A stretch of 43,621 bases of DNA from a bacterium (lineage in GTDB: Bacteria > Chloroflexota > Anaerolineae > Epilineales > Epilineaceae), in the NCBI GenBank assembly GCA_003576755.1, contig QEVT01000015.1:1-43621 (forward strand). Reading direction: 5' to 3'. Positions 1 to 8,851 of this stretch are shown piece by piece (within the stretch, counting starts at the first letter, position 1; the number at the start of each line of letters is the position of its first letter). Under the pieces are notes generated by a model. That model was given only the letters and a program-made list of their open reading frames with translations. It had not been told where the DNA came from and made no database searches. Position numbers and translations under genes: made by a program.

Positions 1-196
1 CCGCCGCCCGGGCGGCGGAGCCGGCGCCGTCCGCCACGGCCGCCACGAGCGTGCCGTCCGGCAGCACCCGGAACGCGTGGGCGTCCTGGCACGGGAGCCC
101 GGAACGGACGTGCCCGGTGCCGGCCACCGAGGCGCCGACCACCCGCCAGGCCGATGCCGGGCCGCCGTCCGCGGCCGGCGCGACCGTGCCCTGCAT
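1..196 (-). CDS. PP2C-type serine/threonine phosphatase, N-terminal fragment
   Basis: Only the first 65 codons lie in the window; the gene runs off the left edge. From an ATG at 196 the reading frame gives a short Ala/Gly leader, then WRVVGASVAGTGH, SGLPCQDAH and LVAAVADGAGSA. The arrangement of a GxSxxGxxH segment, a PCQD segment and an ADGAGSA segment matches the N-terminus of PP2C-like phosphatases found beside TerY proteins; the Asp residues of QDAH and ADGAG would be metal ligands in such enzymes. It begins 8 bp after the vWA gene on the same strand, so the two are probably co-transcribed and translationally coupled. No strong ribosome binding site is visible. The family call is good; the substrate and the presence of a third (kinase) gene beyond the edge are inference. 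Confidence 0.75.
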   Translation of the reverse strand, partial: MQGTVAPAADGGPASAWRVVGASVAGTGHVRSGLPCQDAHAFRVLPDGTLVAAVADGAGSAARAA

Positions 197-204
197 CGCC
201 CGGG

Positions 205-927
205 TCAGCCGGCCGTGCCCCAGCCGACGGGGGGCAGCGGCGTCTGGTCCCCCGGGCGCGACTGCGACACCGCGGCCAGGCTCTGCGACAGCCACTGGAA
301 GAGGTCGCCGAAGGCCAGGCCCTTGAGCTTGAGCGGGGCGCGCTCGGCGCTGAACCGCGCGAGCTTCTGGAGATCCGCCCCCTCGACGCCGACGGCGTAG
401 AACGACACGCCGCGACGCCCCTCCTCGGCCTGGACGTCGGCCGCCGCCGACTCCCAGTCGCGGTCCGTGGGATGGCCGTCGGTGATGAGGAACATCCACG
501 GCCGGAAGTAGTCGATGCCGTTGGCGCGGTAGAGCGCCTTGCGGCCCCGGACCAGCGCCAGCCCTTGGCGGACGGCGTCGCCGAGCGGCGTCTCGCCGCT
601 GGCGTGCAGCTCGGGCGGGTGGAAGGCGTCGAGCGTGACGAAGGCCGTGTCGGCGTCGGCGGCGATCTCGCCGCCGCCCGGCGTGCGCACGTCGAGCGCG
701 CGGGCATGGCCGCCGAAGGCGATCACCGCCAGCTCGACCCGCAGGGCGGCGAGCGGGTCGGCCTTGAGCGCCGCGTCGAGCACGCGCAGCCCTTGGTTGA
801 GCTCGGCGATGCGGCGGCCCTGCATCGAGCCCGACGTGTCGAGGAGCAGCACCACGGCGCAACGCGGCTCGGGGTTCTCGGCGAACTCGACCGCGTCGAG
901 CGCGCCGTACTCGGGGGTTTCTTCCAT
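205..927 (-). CDS. TerY-like von Willebrand factor A (vWA) domain protein
   Basis: This is a 240-residue cytoplasmic protein made of a single vWA domain. The metal-ion-dependent adhesion site is complete: DTSGS (D30, S32, S34), a Thr in GETPLG (T113), and the Asp of FLITDGHPTD (D150). The C-terminal segment LKGLAFGDLFQWLSQSL followed by SRPGDQ is the usual ending of TerY proteins. TerY homologues occur in TerY-P triads with a PP2C phosphatase and a protein kinase and are thought to act in phosphorylation-based stress signalling; the downstream neighbour here is a PP2C gene, which fits. The start at 927 is chosen over an upstream in-frame ATG at 975 because AGGAGG sits 7-8 bases before it. A candidate -10 box lies at 966-971, within the extra codons of the longer version. 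Confidence 0.85.
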   Translation of the reverse strand: MEETPEYGALDAVEFAENPEPRCAVVLLLDTSGSMQGRRIAELNQGLRVLDAALKADPLAALRVELAVIAFGGHARALDVRTPGGGEIAADADTAFVTLDAFHPPELHASGETPLGDAVRQGLALVRGRKALYRANGIDYFRPWMFLITDGHPTDRDWESAAADVQAEEGRRGVSFYAVGVEGADLQKLARFSAERAPLKLKGLAFGDLFQWLSQSLAAVSQSRPGDQTPLPPVGWGTAG

Positions 928-965
928 GGGGGATCCTCCTGGCGTCGCGGGCCGGCCCGGCCCGC

Positions 966-974
966 ATGTTAGCA
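966..974 (-). promoter_or_regulatory. Candidate extended -10 box for the vWA-PP2C operon
   Basis: On the minus strand the bases read TGCTAACAT, an extended -10 of TG-N-TAACAT type, about 40 bases before the vWA start codon. No convincing -35 hexamer is seen. The same general form occurs before several other genes in the window. Confidence 0.4.
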
Positions 975-1006
975 TACGCGGCCGCGCGCGGAAGGCGCGG
1001 CCGTTG

Positions 1007-1015
1007 GGCTACAAT
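1007..1015 (+). promoter_or_regulatory. Candidate -10 box for the Smr gene, possibly leaderless
   Basis: GGCTACAAT ends only 7 bases before the Smr ATG at 1023. With a normal 6-8 base spacing the transcript would begin at or next to the start codon, giving a leaderless mRNA. No Shine-Dalgarno sequence precedes the ATG, which agrees with this. Confidence 0.45.
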
Positions 1016-1022
1016 ATCGCCG

Positions 1023-1505
1023 ATGTGCACCGAGATCGACCTGCACGGCTGCTCCGTCGTCGAGGGGCTCGCGCGCTTCACGCGCGCCTACAACGACGCG
1101 GTCGCGGCGAGCGACGCCGAGATCCGCGTCGTCCACGGCCACGGCGCCTCGGGCGGCACGAGCAAGATCCGCCTGCGGCTGCGCGAGCTGCTCTCCGAGC
1201 ACCCGGACTGCCTCGACTTCCGGCCCGGCGAGGCGTGCGTCGACCCCAACCCCGGCCTGACCGTGGTCTTCCCGCGCCGGCGACTGCCCGAGCCGGTCGA
1301 CCGGCTCGGGAACGCGATCGTCGCGTTCTGCGCCGCCCCGAAGACGCGCGACAAGATCGTCGTCGCGTTTCGGGACCACGGCGAGCCGGCCATCCTCGCG
1401 GCGCTCAGGACCGAGCAGCGCCGCGGGCGACTGACCGTCCGCCAGAAGGGTGCCCACCGTGTCTTCGCGGCGACGGCAGGAGAATCGCCCGCCGGGCGCG
1501 CCTGA
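1023..1505 (+). CDS. Smr-domain protein
   Basis: This is a 160-residue protein whose N-terminal half is a small MutS-related (Smr) domain. It has the DLHG motif at residues 6-9 and a VVHGHGASG stretch near residues 38-46, which corresponds to the HGxG motif that forms the nuclease/nucleic-acid-binding site in this family. Smr domains act as endonucleases or RNA/DNA-binding modules, some in rescue of collided ribosomes. The C-terminal half (from about residue 85) holds a charged region I do not recognise. The start at 1023 places DLHG right at the N-terminus; an upstream ATG at 966 would include the promoter. The gene is divergent from the vWA operon and 109 bp upstream of the M42 peptidase. 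The cellular role is not evident from context. Confidence 0.75.
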   Translation: MCTEIDLHGCSVVEGLARFTRAYNDAVAASDAEIRVVHGHGASGGTSKIRLRLRELLSEHPDCLDFRPGEACVDPNPGLTVVFPRRRLPEPVDRLGNAIVAFCAAPKTRDKIVVAFRDHGEPAILAALRTEQRRGRLTVRQKGAHRVFAATAGESPAGRA

Positions 1506-1523
1506 CGCGCGCCGCGGGCCGAG

Positions 1524-1540
1524 TCGCGATGTCATCGCGA
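1524..1540. promoter_or_regulatory. Perfect 17-base palindrome between the Smr and M42 genes
   Basis: TCGCGATG-T-CATCGCGA is a perfect inverted repeat with 8-base arms and a one-base centre, 19 bases after the Smr stop codon. It could be an operator, or a hairpin with a six-base stem and five-base loop ending the Smr transcript, although no T tract follows. On the minus strand an extended -10-like box (TGCTACAAT, 1544-1552) lies just 3 bases away, so the palindrome would overlap the start of an antisense transcript if that promoter is real. Confidence 0.4.
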
Positions 1541-1614
1541 ACCATTGTAGCACGGGCGTTCTAGATCCCGAACCCATCCCATCCATTCACCTCATGCCAT
1601 CGGAGCTGCCCCAC

Positions 1615-2679
1615 ATGAACATCGACCTTCTGCGGCGCCTGTGCGAGACGCCGGGCGTGCCCAGCCGCGAGGAGCGCGTGCGCGACCTGATCCACCACGA
1701 GGTCGCCGACCTCTTCGACGCGGTCACGGTCGACCCGATGGGTTCGCTGATCTGCCGGCGCGACCCGCGGCCGGCCGGCGGGCGCCAGCCCGCCGACCCG
1801 CCCACGCGGGTGATGCTGCTGTGCCACATGGACGAGATCGGGTTTCTGGTCTCGCACGTCGACGAAAAGGGCTGGCTGTGGGTCAACCCCGTCGGCGGCT
1901 TCGACGCCCGCAACCTGTTCTCGCGCCGCGTGCTGGTCTGCACCGACAACGGCGACCTGAAGGGCGTGATGAACCCGGGCGGGCGCCCGGTCCACATCAG
2001 CTCGCCGGAGGATCGCAAGAAGGTGCCGGAGGTCAAGGAGTTCTTCGTCGACCTCGGCCTGCCGGCCGACGACGTCAAGGCCAAGGTGCAGGTCGGCGAC
2101 TTCGTCGTGATGGACGAGCCGCTGATCGAGATCGGCGACAAGCTGGTCAGCAAGGCGATGGACAATCGTGTCGCGTGCTGGCTGGGCATCGAGTCCGTTC
2201 GCCAGCTCGTGGCGTCCGGCAACGGCCACGCGTGTGAGATCCAGGTGTCGTTCACGGTCCAGGAAGAGGTCGGCCTGCGCGGCGCCCGCACGTCGGCCTA
2301 CGCGGTCAAGCCCGACATCGGCCTCGGGCTGGACGTGACGCTGGCGTGCGACACCCCCGGCGTGCCGGAGGCCGAGCGCGTGACGGTGCAGGGCAAGGGC
2401 TTCGGGCTGCACCTCAAGGACTCGTCGTTCATCGCCGACGTCGGCCTGGTCCGCGAGATCGAGGCCCTGGCGAAGGCGCGCGGGATCCCCTACCAGCGCA
2501 CGATCCTGGCGGCCGGCGGCCAGGACGGCGCGGCGGCGCAGCAGGCGGCGGCCGGCGCGCGTGCGGTGGGCATCGTCGTCGGCACGCGCTACATCCACAC
2601 CGTCACCGAGATGGTCCACAAGACCGACCTTGCGGCGGCACGCGACATCCTGGCCGCGTACCTCGAGACGGTGGCGTAG
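1615..2679 (+). CDS. M42-family zinc aminopeptidase (glutamyl aminopeptidase/endoglucanase M type)
   Basis: This 354-residue enzyme is a cytoplasmic dinuclear-metal aminopeptidase that probably removes N-terminal residues from peptides released by protein turnover. All expected ligands are visible: His71 in CHMDEIG with catalytic Asp73, bridging Asp183 in AMDNR, the Glu217-Glu218 pair in QEEVGLRG, Asp240 in LDVT, and His328 in IHTVTEM. The length is normal for M42 enzymes, which usually form dodecameric shells. The start at 1615 has GGAG nine bases upstream and gives the family-typical N-terminus (LLRRLCETPGVPS), so the longer in-frame version is rejected. It follows the Smr gene at 109 bp and converges on the membrane protein gene. 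The exact substrate preference cannot be read from sequence. Confidence 0.92.
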   Translation: MNIDLLRRLCETPGVPSREERVRDLIHHEVADLFDAVTVDPMGSLICRRDPRPAGGRQPADPPTRVMLLCHMDEIGFLVSHVDEKGWLWVNPVGGFDARNLFSRRVLVCTDNGDLKGVMNPGGRPVHISSPEDRKKVPEVKEFFVDLGLPADDVKAKVQVGDFVVMDEPLIEIGDKLVSKAMDNRVACWLGIESVRQLVASGNGHACEIQVSFTVQEEVGLRGARTSAYAVKPDIGLGLDVTLACDTPGVPEAERVTVQGKGFGLHLKDSSFIADVGLVREIEALAKARGIPYQRTILAAGGQDGAAAQQAAAGARAVGIVVGTRYIHTVTEMVHKTDLAAARDILAAYLETVA

Positions 2680-2754
2680 GGCGGGAGGTGAGGGCCGGGG
2701 CGCCGTCGGCGGGCGCCGGATCGCCCGACCCGCGTGGGCCGACGGAGGCCGGCG

Positions 2755-4392
2755 TCAGGCCTCCTTGGCCGCGCCTCCCCGCTCGGCGTCCGGCGCCGCC
2801 CCGCCCTCGTCGGTGAAGCGGTCCACGTCTGCTGCCTGCACCGGGTCGCCGTCGTCGTCGCGCCCGGCCGCGGCCTCGGCCGCGGCTTCCCCGGCGACCC
2901 CGCCCGTGTCCGAGGCGACGGCGCGATCGCCGATGTCCGCCGCCGGTGTCGGCGCCTCGTCCACCGTCGGGAGCATCGCCCATCCGGGCGCGTCGTCCGC
3001 CCACGCCGCCTCCGGCGGCTCGGGCGCCGCTGCCGGTGCGCCGAGATCGCTCGGCACCCACGTGTCGGCATCCGGCGAGGCTTCGGCTTCCACCGCGAAT
3101 GCGTCGTCCGACGATTGCGAGGCGATCGGCAGCGCGGACCACGGCGGCTCGGCGGGCGGCTCGGCGGGCGGCTCGGGCGTCTCGGGTGGTTGCGTGTACG
3201 ACCATGCCAGGTCGATGTCGCGCATCCGGGCGATCTCCTCGGCATCCGGCGGGCGGGCGGGCGGCATGTCCGACACCGCGGCCACGTCGACGCCGGGCGG
3301 CGCCGGGATCGCCGCATCGCCGCTGGCCATGCCGGCTCCGGCCGCCATCGGGAGCGCCGTCGGCGCGTCGGCCGGAGCCGCGGCGCCGGTCCGATCCGCC
3401 GCGGGGCCGACCGCACCGGCGTCCTCGCGGGCTCGCGCGTCCCAGTACAACGCCGACCAGACGCTGACGACCCACAGCGCGATGCCGAGCATGCCCGCCA
3501 GCACGGCGGCGTTGACGCCCATGGCCAGCGCGACGGCAGCCGAGTAGCCGACGTCCGGCCCGCGGCCCAGCGCCGCCGCCAGGCGCAGGCCGGCGTCGGC
3601 GATCATCCCGTTGGCCACGTCCGGGGTGAGGCCGAGCGTCCGGATCAGGGCGATCGCCCCCGCGAAGAGCAGCGCGATCGCCACCACCACCACCGCCGCC
3701 GTCGCCGCCAGCTGCAGCGTCCGCCCCCGCGTCAGCGCCCAGCTGCGCTCGACGGCGCCGATCGGGCCGCGGTCCTCGTGGATCACGGCGAACGGCGTGA
3801 ACGACAGGCGGAGGTGGACGTGGACGAGCCCGGCCAGGATGATCGGGAACGCCACGGCGAACGGCACGGCCAGGAGCTGCAGGCGCGGGTCGGCGTCGCG
3901 CGCGCCCAGCGCGTAGAAGAAGCCTGCCGCCAGCAGCGCGAAGTAGCCCGGCAGCCAGACCAGCAACCGGATCACCTGTGTGACGACGGCGCCGCCGACC
4001 AGCGGCAGCGCCCGCTGCAGGCCGGCGCCGTAGGCCGCCGTCGCGCCTTGCGGGCGCCCGGTGACCGCCGCGCCGACGGCCGCGATGACCGCGCCGGCAC
4101 CACCCGCCACCCACACCACGAAGAACGGGATCGCCAGGATCCCCAGCACCACCGTGAGCGCACCGGCCAGCCACCGCACGTCGGGGCCGGCCGCCGCGGC
4201 CGCCGGGATGACGGCGCCCGCCGCGACCGCCGGCACCACCACCGCCGCCACGCCGAGCAGCGCGCCGAGCGCCCCGATGATCACGACGAGCGCCAGCGTC
4301 AACCCGTGCCCGAAGAGCACGCCGAGGCCGGCGCGCGCGCTGCCAAACGGCCCGCGGGGAGATCGGGCCACCGTCGGCGGATCTAGGATCAT
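2755..4392 (-). CDS. Multi-pass membrane protein with long acidic, proline-rich C-terminal tail
   Basis: This 545-residue protein has about six to seven hydrophobic segments in its first 320 residues (roughly 30-70, 73-108, 128-162, 173-194, 227-250 and 285-318). A loop, FAVIHEDRGPIGAVERSW, lies near residue 210. That loop and the spacing of the helices resemble the membrane domain family related to glycerophosphodiester phosphodiesterase membrane domains; no catalytic domain is attached. The last 220 residues are low complexity, rich in Ala, Pro, Asp and Glu, with short PPAEPPAEPP repeats, and are probably disordered and cytoplasmic. A GAGG sequence five bases upstream supports the ATG at 4392. 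It is followed on the same strand by nothing else; the NHL gene ends 78 bp upstream of it. Function unknown. Confidence 0.7.
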   Translation of the reverse strand: MILDPPTVARSPRGPFGSARAGLGVLFGHGLTLALVVIIGALGALLGVAAVVVPAVAAGAVIPAAAAAGPDVRWLAGALTVVLGILAIPFFVVWVAGGAGAVIAAVGAAVTGRPQGATAAYGAGLQRALPLVGGAVVTQVIRLLVWLPGYFALLAAGFFYALGARDADPRLQLLAVPFAVAFPIILAGLVHVHLRLSFTPFAVIHEDRGPIGAVERSWALTRGRTLQLAATAAVVVVAIALLFAGAIALIRTLGLTPDVANGMIADAGLRLAAALGRGPDVGYSAAVALAMGVNAAVLAGMLGIALWVVSVWSALYWDARAREDAGAVGPAADRTGAAAPADAPTALPMAAGAGMASGDAAIPAPPGVDVAAVSDMPPARPPDAEEIARMRDIDLAWSYTQPPETPEPPAEPPAEPPWSALPIASQSSDDAFAVEAEASPDADTWVPSDLGAPAAAPEPPEAAWADDAPGWAMLPTVDEAPTPAADIGDRAVASDTGGVAGEAAAEAAAGRDDDGDPVQAADVDRFTDEGGAAPDAERGGAAKEA

Positions 4393-4470
4393 GGGAGCCT
4401 CGCCATCGTGGGGTCGGGATGCACCGGGCCGGGACGTCGGGGCGGCCCGCCGGCTATCCTAGCGCAGCGG

Positions 4471-6903
4471 TCAGGGGGCGTCAATCGCCGTCCACGGCAG
4501 GAACGCACGCCGGCCGATCGGCCATGGCGTCGCCGTCGGCGGCGGGGCCGGCGTGGCGGTGGGCGCCGCCGTGGGCCGCGGTGTCGACGGCGCCGGCCGC
4601 GGCACGACGTCGACCTCGGCCGGCGGCACGGCCAGCGAGCCGAAGTTGAACCACCCGTCGAGGTAGTCCAGCCGTGCGTCGGCCGGCCAGGCCGCCGGCC
4701 CCGGGTCGCGCGCCGTCACCGCGTAGCGGACCCGGGTGCCCGCCACACCGACGTCGGCGAGCGCCCACGTCAATCGTCCTTCCGACAGGTGTGCCGGTGG
4801 TTCGACGCTGCCGGCGAGCGGCACGGCGCCCGGCGGCAGCGACAGGGCGACGCGCGCCGACCGCAGCAGCACGGCCGGCCGCTCGCCGGAGCGGCGGTGC
4901 GGTGCGCACGCGCCCCCGATGGTCAGGGTCACGGTGACCGCGGCGCCGACGAGGGCGTGCTCGGGCGCGGCCGCCGCGCGGACCGTCGGCAGGCATCCCA
5001 GGCTCCCGGGCGGCGGCAGCGCGGCGCCGGCCGGCGCCCCGCCCGGTTCGAAGCGGTACAGCGCCGCGGCGGCCTGGTCGAGCACGAACACGTTGCCGCC
5101 CCCGTCGACCGCCACGTCGCTCGGCGGGTCCGGGCTGCCGGCCGCCGGCGGCGGCAGGGGCCACACGTCGACGGCGCGGCCGGCGCGGTCCAGCCGCCAC
5201 ACCCACCGGCGGGCGGTCGGGACGACGAGGTGCCCGCCCCGGTCGACGTCGATGCGCCACGGGAACTCGGGCAGCGCGACCGACCCGTCCGGCCTGCCGT
5301 CGGGGGCGAAGCGGAAGGCGCGGCGGGCAGCGACGTGCAGGGCGTAAAGCGTGCCGTCGGGCGCCACCGCGACATCGCCGTAGCCGGGCAGGCCGGCATC
5401 GACGACCGGCAGGTCGACGGTCGGCGCCGCCCGCCCGTCGGCCTCGACCCCGACGATGCGCGGGCCGGCGGCGTCGAGCACGAACGTCCGCCCCGAGCGC
5501 GCGTCATGGGCCATGCCGATCGGCCGCGGTGCGTCGGCCGCGTCGACCGCCGCCTCGCGCCCGACGCTCCACACCGTGGCCGGCTCGGCCTTGAGCGTCT
5601 CGGGGGCGATCGGACCGCCCAGCGCATAGCGTTCGAGCCGCGTCCGCACCATGCCCGGCGCGGGGGCGTCGAGGTCGTCCGGCGCCTGGTCGCTCGACCC
5701 GTACCGAATCCGCCCGACGACGAGGTCGTGCCCCGCCGCGGCGACGGCGTCCTGGAGGCCGGCGAGCCGCCATTGGCCGAGCGCCGCGTCGAGGCGCGGC
5801 GAGAAGCGCTGGACCCGCCGGAGCTCGTCGACGACGTACAGGTCACCGTCGGCGCCGACTTGCAGCCGTGTGGGCTGGTTGAGCCAGCCGAGCACGGTCT
5901 CGGGGATCCCCCAGCGCCGGACCTCGACCTGCCGCGCGCCCTGGAACTTCCGCATCACCACCCCGGCCGGCAGGTCGCGCGAGGCGGGCACGATCAGGTA
6001 GAGCGTGTCGCGGTCGCCGGCGGCGATGGCGCGCACGCCGCGCCCGACGGAGGTCGATGCCAGGTCGCGCGGCCCGTCGGTGTAGGTGACGCGGCTCTCC
6101 TCGAGGACGAACATCCGCCCGTCGCCGCCGAACGTGACGTCGCGGGTGACCGGCGCGCCGCCGGGGAACTTCACGGTCTCCTTGAGGGCCCCGTCGGCGC
6201 CGTAGACCCGCACGCCCAGGTTCATCGCCACGAAGATGTCGCCGCGACGGTCGACGGCCAGGCCGCTGGCCACGCCGGGCTCGCGCAGGACGAACGCCCC
6301 GATGGCGAAGTTGACGATCTCACCGCCGCCGGGCTGGAAGACGTGGATCCGCCCGCTGCGGCCCGCGTACAGGTAGAGCAGCCGGTCGGGGCCGAGCGCC
6401 AGGGCTTCGGGCGACTCGAACGGGCCGCGGTTCTCGATGAAGGTGCCGTCGAGCGCGTGCACCGACAGCCGGTCGTTGCCGGTGTCGGCGATGTAGACCC
6501 GGTCGTGGGCCACGTCGGCCGCGATGCCGGACGGACGGTACAGGTGGCCGGGATCGTTGCCCGGTCGCCCGTACTCGGCGAGCGGCACGCCGTCGGCGGT
6601 GAAGCGCTGGACGCGGTGCAGCTTGGCGTCGGCGACGAACACCGAGCCGTCGCTCGCCACGTGCAGGCCGGTGGGGTTCTCGATCACCCCGAGCGGCGCG
6701 CTGACGGTGGACTGGTACACGGCGGCCAGGTGGTAGCGGCCGATGTCGGTGGGCGACGGGGCCGACTGGGCATATGTCGGCGGGGGGGCGGCGGACGGCC
6801 GTCCCGGCGGTGGAGGGATGGCGACGGCCGTCGCCAGCACTGCCGCCGAAGCCAGCAGCAGCGGACGTGCCCGTCGCCCGTGCCCGAGGTGTCGTGGTCG
6901 CAT
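4471..6903 (-). CDS. Secreted NHL-repeat beta-propeller protein with Thr-Pro tail
   Basis: This 810-residue exported protein starts with a basic stretch and a hydrophobic signal segment ([15 protein letters not shown]). Then come many NHL-type blades, for example [16 protein letters not shown] and [16 protein letters not shown] near residues 65-130, [14 protein letters not shown] in the middle and [15 protein letters not shown] near residue 620. A beta-sandwich-like region of about 130 residues follows. The protein ends with a Thr-Pro linker ([17 protein letters not shown]) and a short terminal IGRRAFLPW segment. NHL propellers bind proteins or ligands; no catalytic residues were recognised. 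The start at 6903 is chosen because the longer frame (to 6969) would cover the TACAAT promoter box. It is divergent from glnS, with which it shares a 200-bp promoter region. Role probably extracellular; partner unknown. Confidence 0.8.
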   Translation of the reverse strand: MRPRHLGHGRRARPLLLASAAVLATAVAIPPPPGRPSAAPPPTYAQSAPSPTDIGRYHLAAVYQSTVSAPLGVIENPTGLHVASDGSVFVADAKLHRVQRFTADGVPLAEYGRPGNDPGHLYRPSGIAADVAHDRVYIADTGNDRLSVHALDGTFIENRGPFESPEALALGPDRLLYLYAGRSGRIHVFQPGGGEIVNFAIGAFVLREPGVASGLAVDRRGDIFVAMNLGVRVYGADGALKETVKFPGGAPVTRDVTFGGDGRMFVLEESRVTYTDGPRDLASTSVGRGVRAIAAGDRDTLYLIVPASRDLPAGVVMRKFQGARQVEVRRWGIPETVLGWLNQPTRLQVGADGDLYVVDELRRVQRFSPRLDAALGQWRLAGLQDAVAAAGHDLVVGRIRYGSSDQAPDDLDAPAPGMVRTRLERYALGGPIAPETLKAEPATVWSVGREAAVDAADAPRPIGMAHDARSGRTFVLDAAGPRIVGVEADGRAAPTVDLPVVDAGLPGYGDVAVAPDGTLYALHVAARRAFRFAPDGRPDGSVALPEFPWRIDVDRGGHLVVPTARRWVWRLDRAGRAVDVWPLPPPAAGSPDPPSDVAVDGGGNVFVLDQAAAALYRFEPGGAPAGAALPPPGSLGCLPTVRAAAAPEHALVGAAVTVTLTIGGACAPHRRSGERPAVLLRSARVALSLPPGAVPLAGSVEPPAHLSEGRLTWALADVGVAGTRVRYAVTARDPGPAAWPADARLDYLDGWFNFGSLAVPPAEVDVVPRPAPSTPRPTAAPTATPAPPPTATPWPIGRRAFLPWTAIDAP

Positions 6904-6959
6904 GCTTCGCCCCGCGCTCCGGCGCTGCCGCGGGCCGCGGCGGCGATCCGGCGTGTGGG

Positions 6960-6968
6960 ATTGTACCA
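6960..6968 (-). promoter_or_regulatory. Candidate extended -10 box for the NHL gene
   Basis: The minus strand reads TGGTACAAT, an extended -10, about 57 bases before the chosen NHL start codon. It is back to back with the glnS box at 7016-7024. Confidence 0.45.
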
Positions 6969-7015
6969 TCGATCCGCTCTGTGCGCGCTGGCGTGCGCGC
7001 GGCGGCGCCCCGCCA

Positions 7016-7024
7016 GGCTATAAT
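7016..7024 (+). promoter_or_regulatory. Candidate -10 box for glnS
   Basis: GGCTATAAT contains a consensus TATAAT hexamer (7019-7024). A start point near 7031 would give a leader of about 75 bases before the glnS ATG. A clear -35 box is not seen. Confidence 0.5.
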
Positions 7025-7105
7025 GCCGCGCGCCGCGCCGGTTGCCGGGGTTTGCCGGCGGCGGACGCCGAGCACACCGTGACCGCCAACAGGGGATCGC
7101 CACTC

Positions 7106-8794
7106 ATGACCGCCACCGATACCAGGCCCGCCGACTTCATCCGCGCCATCGTGGCCGAGGACCAGGCGACCGGCAAGTGGGGCGGCCAGGTCGTCACCCG
7201 CTTCCCCCCCGAGCCCAACGGCTTCCTGCACATCGGGCACGCCAAGTCGATCTGCCTCAACTTCGGCATCGCCGCCGAGCTCGGCGGCCGGTGCCACCTG
7301 CGGTTCGACGACACCAACCCCAGCAAGGAGGAGCACGCCTACGTCGAGGCCATTCGCCGCGACGTCGCGTGGCTCGGCTTCGACTGGGGCGCGCACGAGT
7401 ACTTCGCGTCCGATTACTTCGAGCAGCTCTACGCCTGGGCCGTGACGTTGATCCAGGCCGGCAAGGCCTACGTGTGCGACCTCGCTCCCGACGAGATTCG
7501 CGCCCATCGCGGCACGCTCACCGAGCCCGGCCGCGACAGCCCGTACCGCGCGCGCGGCGTCGACGAGAACCTCGACCTGTTCGCCCGGATGCGGGCCGGC
7601 GCGTTCGCCGACGGCACGCGCGTCCTGCGTGCCCGCATCGACATGGCGTCTCCCAACCTCAACCTGCGCGATCCCGTGCTGTACCGCATCCTGCGTGCCA
7701 CCCATCACCGCACCGGCGACGCGTGGTGCGTCTACCCCTTGTACGACTATGCCCATCCCCTGTCGGACTCGATCGAAGGCATCACCCACTCGATCTGCAC
7801 GCTGGAGTTCGAGGACCACCGCCCGCTCTACGACTGGCTGCTCGATGCGCTCGGCATCCACCACCCACAGCAGATCGAGTTCGCCCGGCTCAACCTCTCG
7901 CACACCGTCATGAGCAAGCGCAAGCTTCTCAAGCTGGTCGCCGAGGGGCACGTTCGGGGCTGGGACGACCCGCGCATGCCGACCCTTGCCGGCATGCGGC
8001 GGCGCGGCTACACGCCGGCCGCCATCCGCGACTTCTGCGACGCCATCGGCGTGGCCAAGCGCGACAACACCATCGAGATGGCCCGCCTCGAGCACGCCGT
8101 GCGCACCGACCTCAACGCCGTCGCGCCGCGCGCCCTGGCCGTCCTGCGCCCGCTGCGGGTCGTCATCGAGAACTACCCGGCGGGCCAGGTCGAGTGGCTC
8201 GACGGCGCCAACAACCCCGAGGACCCCGCCGCCGGCACTCGGCGGATACCGTTCGGGCGCGAGCTGTACATCGAGCGCGACGACTTCATGCTCGACCCGC
8301 CGCCGAAGTACTTCCGGCTGGCGCCCGGCCGCGAGGTCCGCTTGCGGTTCGGCTACTTCGTCACGTGCGTCGGGGTCGAAACCGACCCGGCCACCGGCGA
8401 GGTGACCACCGTGCGCTGCACGTTCGACCCCGCCACGCGCGGCGGCAGCGCGCCCGACGGCCGAAAGGTCAAGGGCACCCTGCACTGGGTGTCGGCCGCG
8501 CACGCCGTCCCGGCCGAGGTCCGCCTGTACGGCCACCTGTTCGCCGTGGCCGATCCCGAGGCCGACGCCGGCGACTTCCTCGACCTTCTCGACCCGCACG
8601 GCCTCGAGATCCTCGCCGACTGCCGCGTCGAACCGTCGCTGGCGGCCGCGCGGCCCGGCGACCGCTTCCAGTTCGAGCGGCTGGGCTACTTCTGTGTCGA
8701 CGCCGACAGCGCCGCCGACCGACTCGTCTTCGACCAGACCGTGGGACTGCGCGACAGCTGGGCCAAGACCCAGGCCGGGTCGGGCGGTGTGTGA
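7106..8794 (+). CDS. glnS: Glutaminyl-tRNA synthetase
   Basis: This 562-residue class I aminoacyl-tRNA synthetase charges tRNA-Gln with glutamine in the cytoplasm. The HIGH signature is at residues 42-45 ([15 protein letters not shown]), preceded by the GlnRS-typical TRFPPEPNG, and the KMSKS loop appears as VMSKR at 268-272. RFDDTNP and the C-terminal beta-barrel anticodon-binding region ([28 protein letters not shown]) are all present, so the length and order match bacterial GlnRS. The start is supported by AGGGGA nine bases upstream; the frame extends further upstream across the promoter and that part is excluded. The metallophosphatase gene follows at 57 bp. Bacteria that carry GlnRS may or may not keep GatCAB; that cannot be judged here. 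Confidence 0.97.
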   Translation: MTATDTRPADFIRAIVAEDQATGKWGGQVVTRFPPEPNGFLHIGHAKSICLNFGIAAELGGRCHLRFDDTNPSKEEHAYVEAIRRDVAWLGFDWGAHEYFASDYFEQLYAWAVTLIQAGKAYVCDLAPDEIRAHRGTLTEPGRDSPYRARGVDENLDLFARMRAGAFADGTRVLRARIDMASPNLNLRDPVLYRILRATHHRTGDAWCVYPLYDYAHPLSDSIEGITHSICTLEFEDHRPLYDWLLDALGIHHPQQIEFARLNLSHTVMSKRKLLKLVAEGHVRGWDDPRMPTLAGMRRRGYTPAAIRDFCDAIGVAKRDNTIEMARLEHAVRTDLNAVAPRALAVLRPLRVVIENYPAGQVEWLDGANNPEDPAAGTRRIPFGRELYIERDDFMLDPPPKYFRLAPGREVRLRFGYFVTCVGVETDPATGEVTTVRCTFDPATRGGSAPDGRKVKGTLHWVSAAHAVPAEVRLYGHLFAVADPEADAGDFLDLLDPHGLEILADCRVEPSLAAARPGDRFQFERLGYFCVDADSAADRLVFDQTVGLRDSWAKTQAGSGGV

Positions 8795-8851
8795 CCGCCG
8801 GCGGCGCGACGGCGTGAGACGGCCGGCCGGAGCCGGCGATCGGAGGTGGGC

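Noticed and set aside
2700-2720. Hairpin GGCGCC-N7-GGCGCC between the M42 and membrane-protein genes
   Set aside because: Six-base stem in GC-rich DNA with no T tract; expected often by chance, so not called as a terminator.
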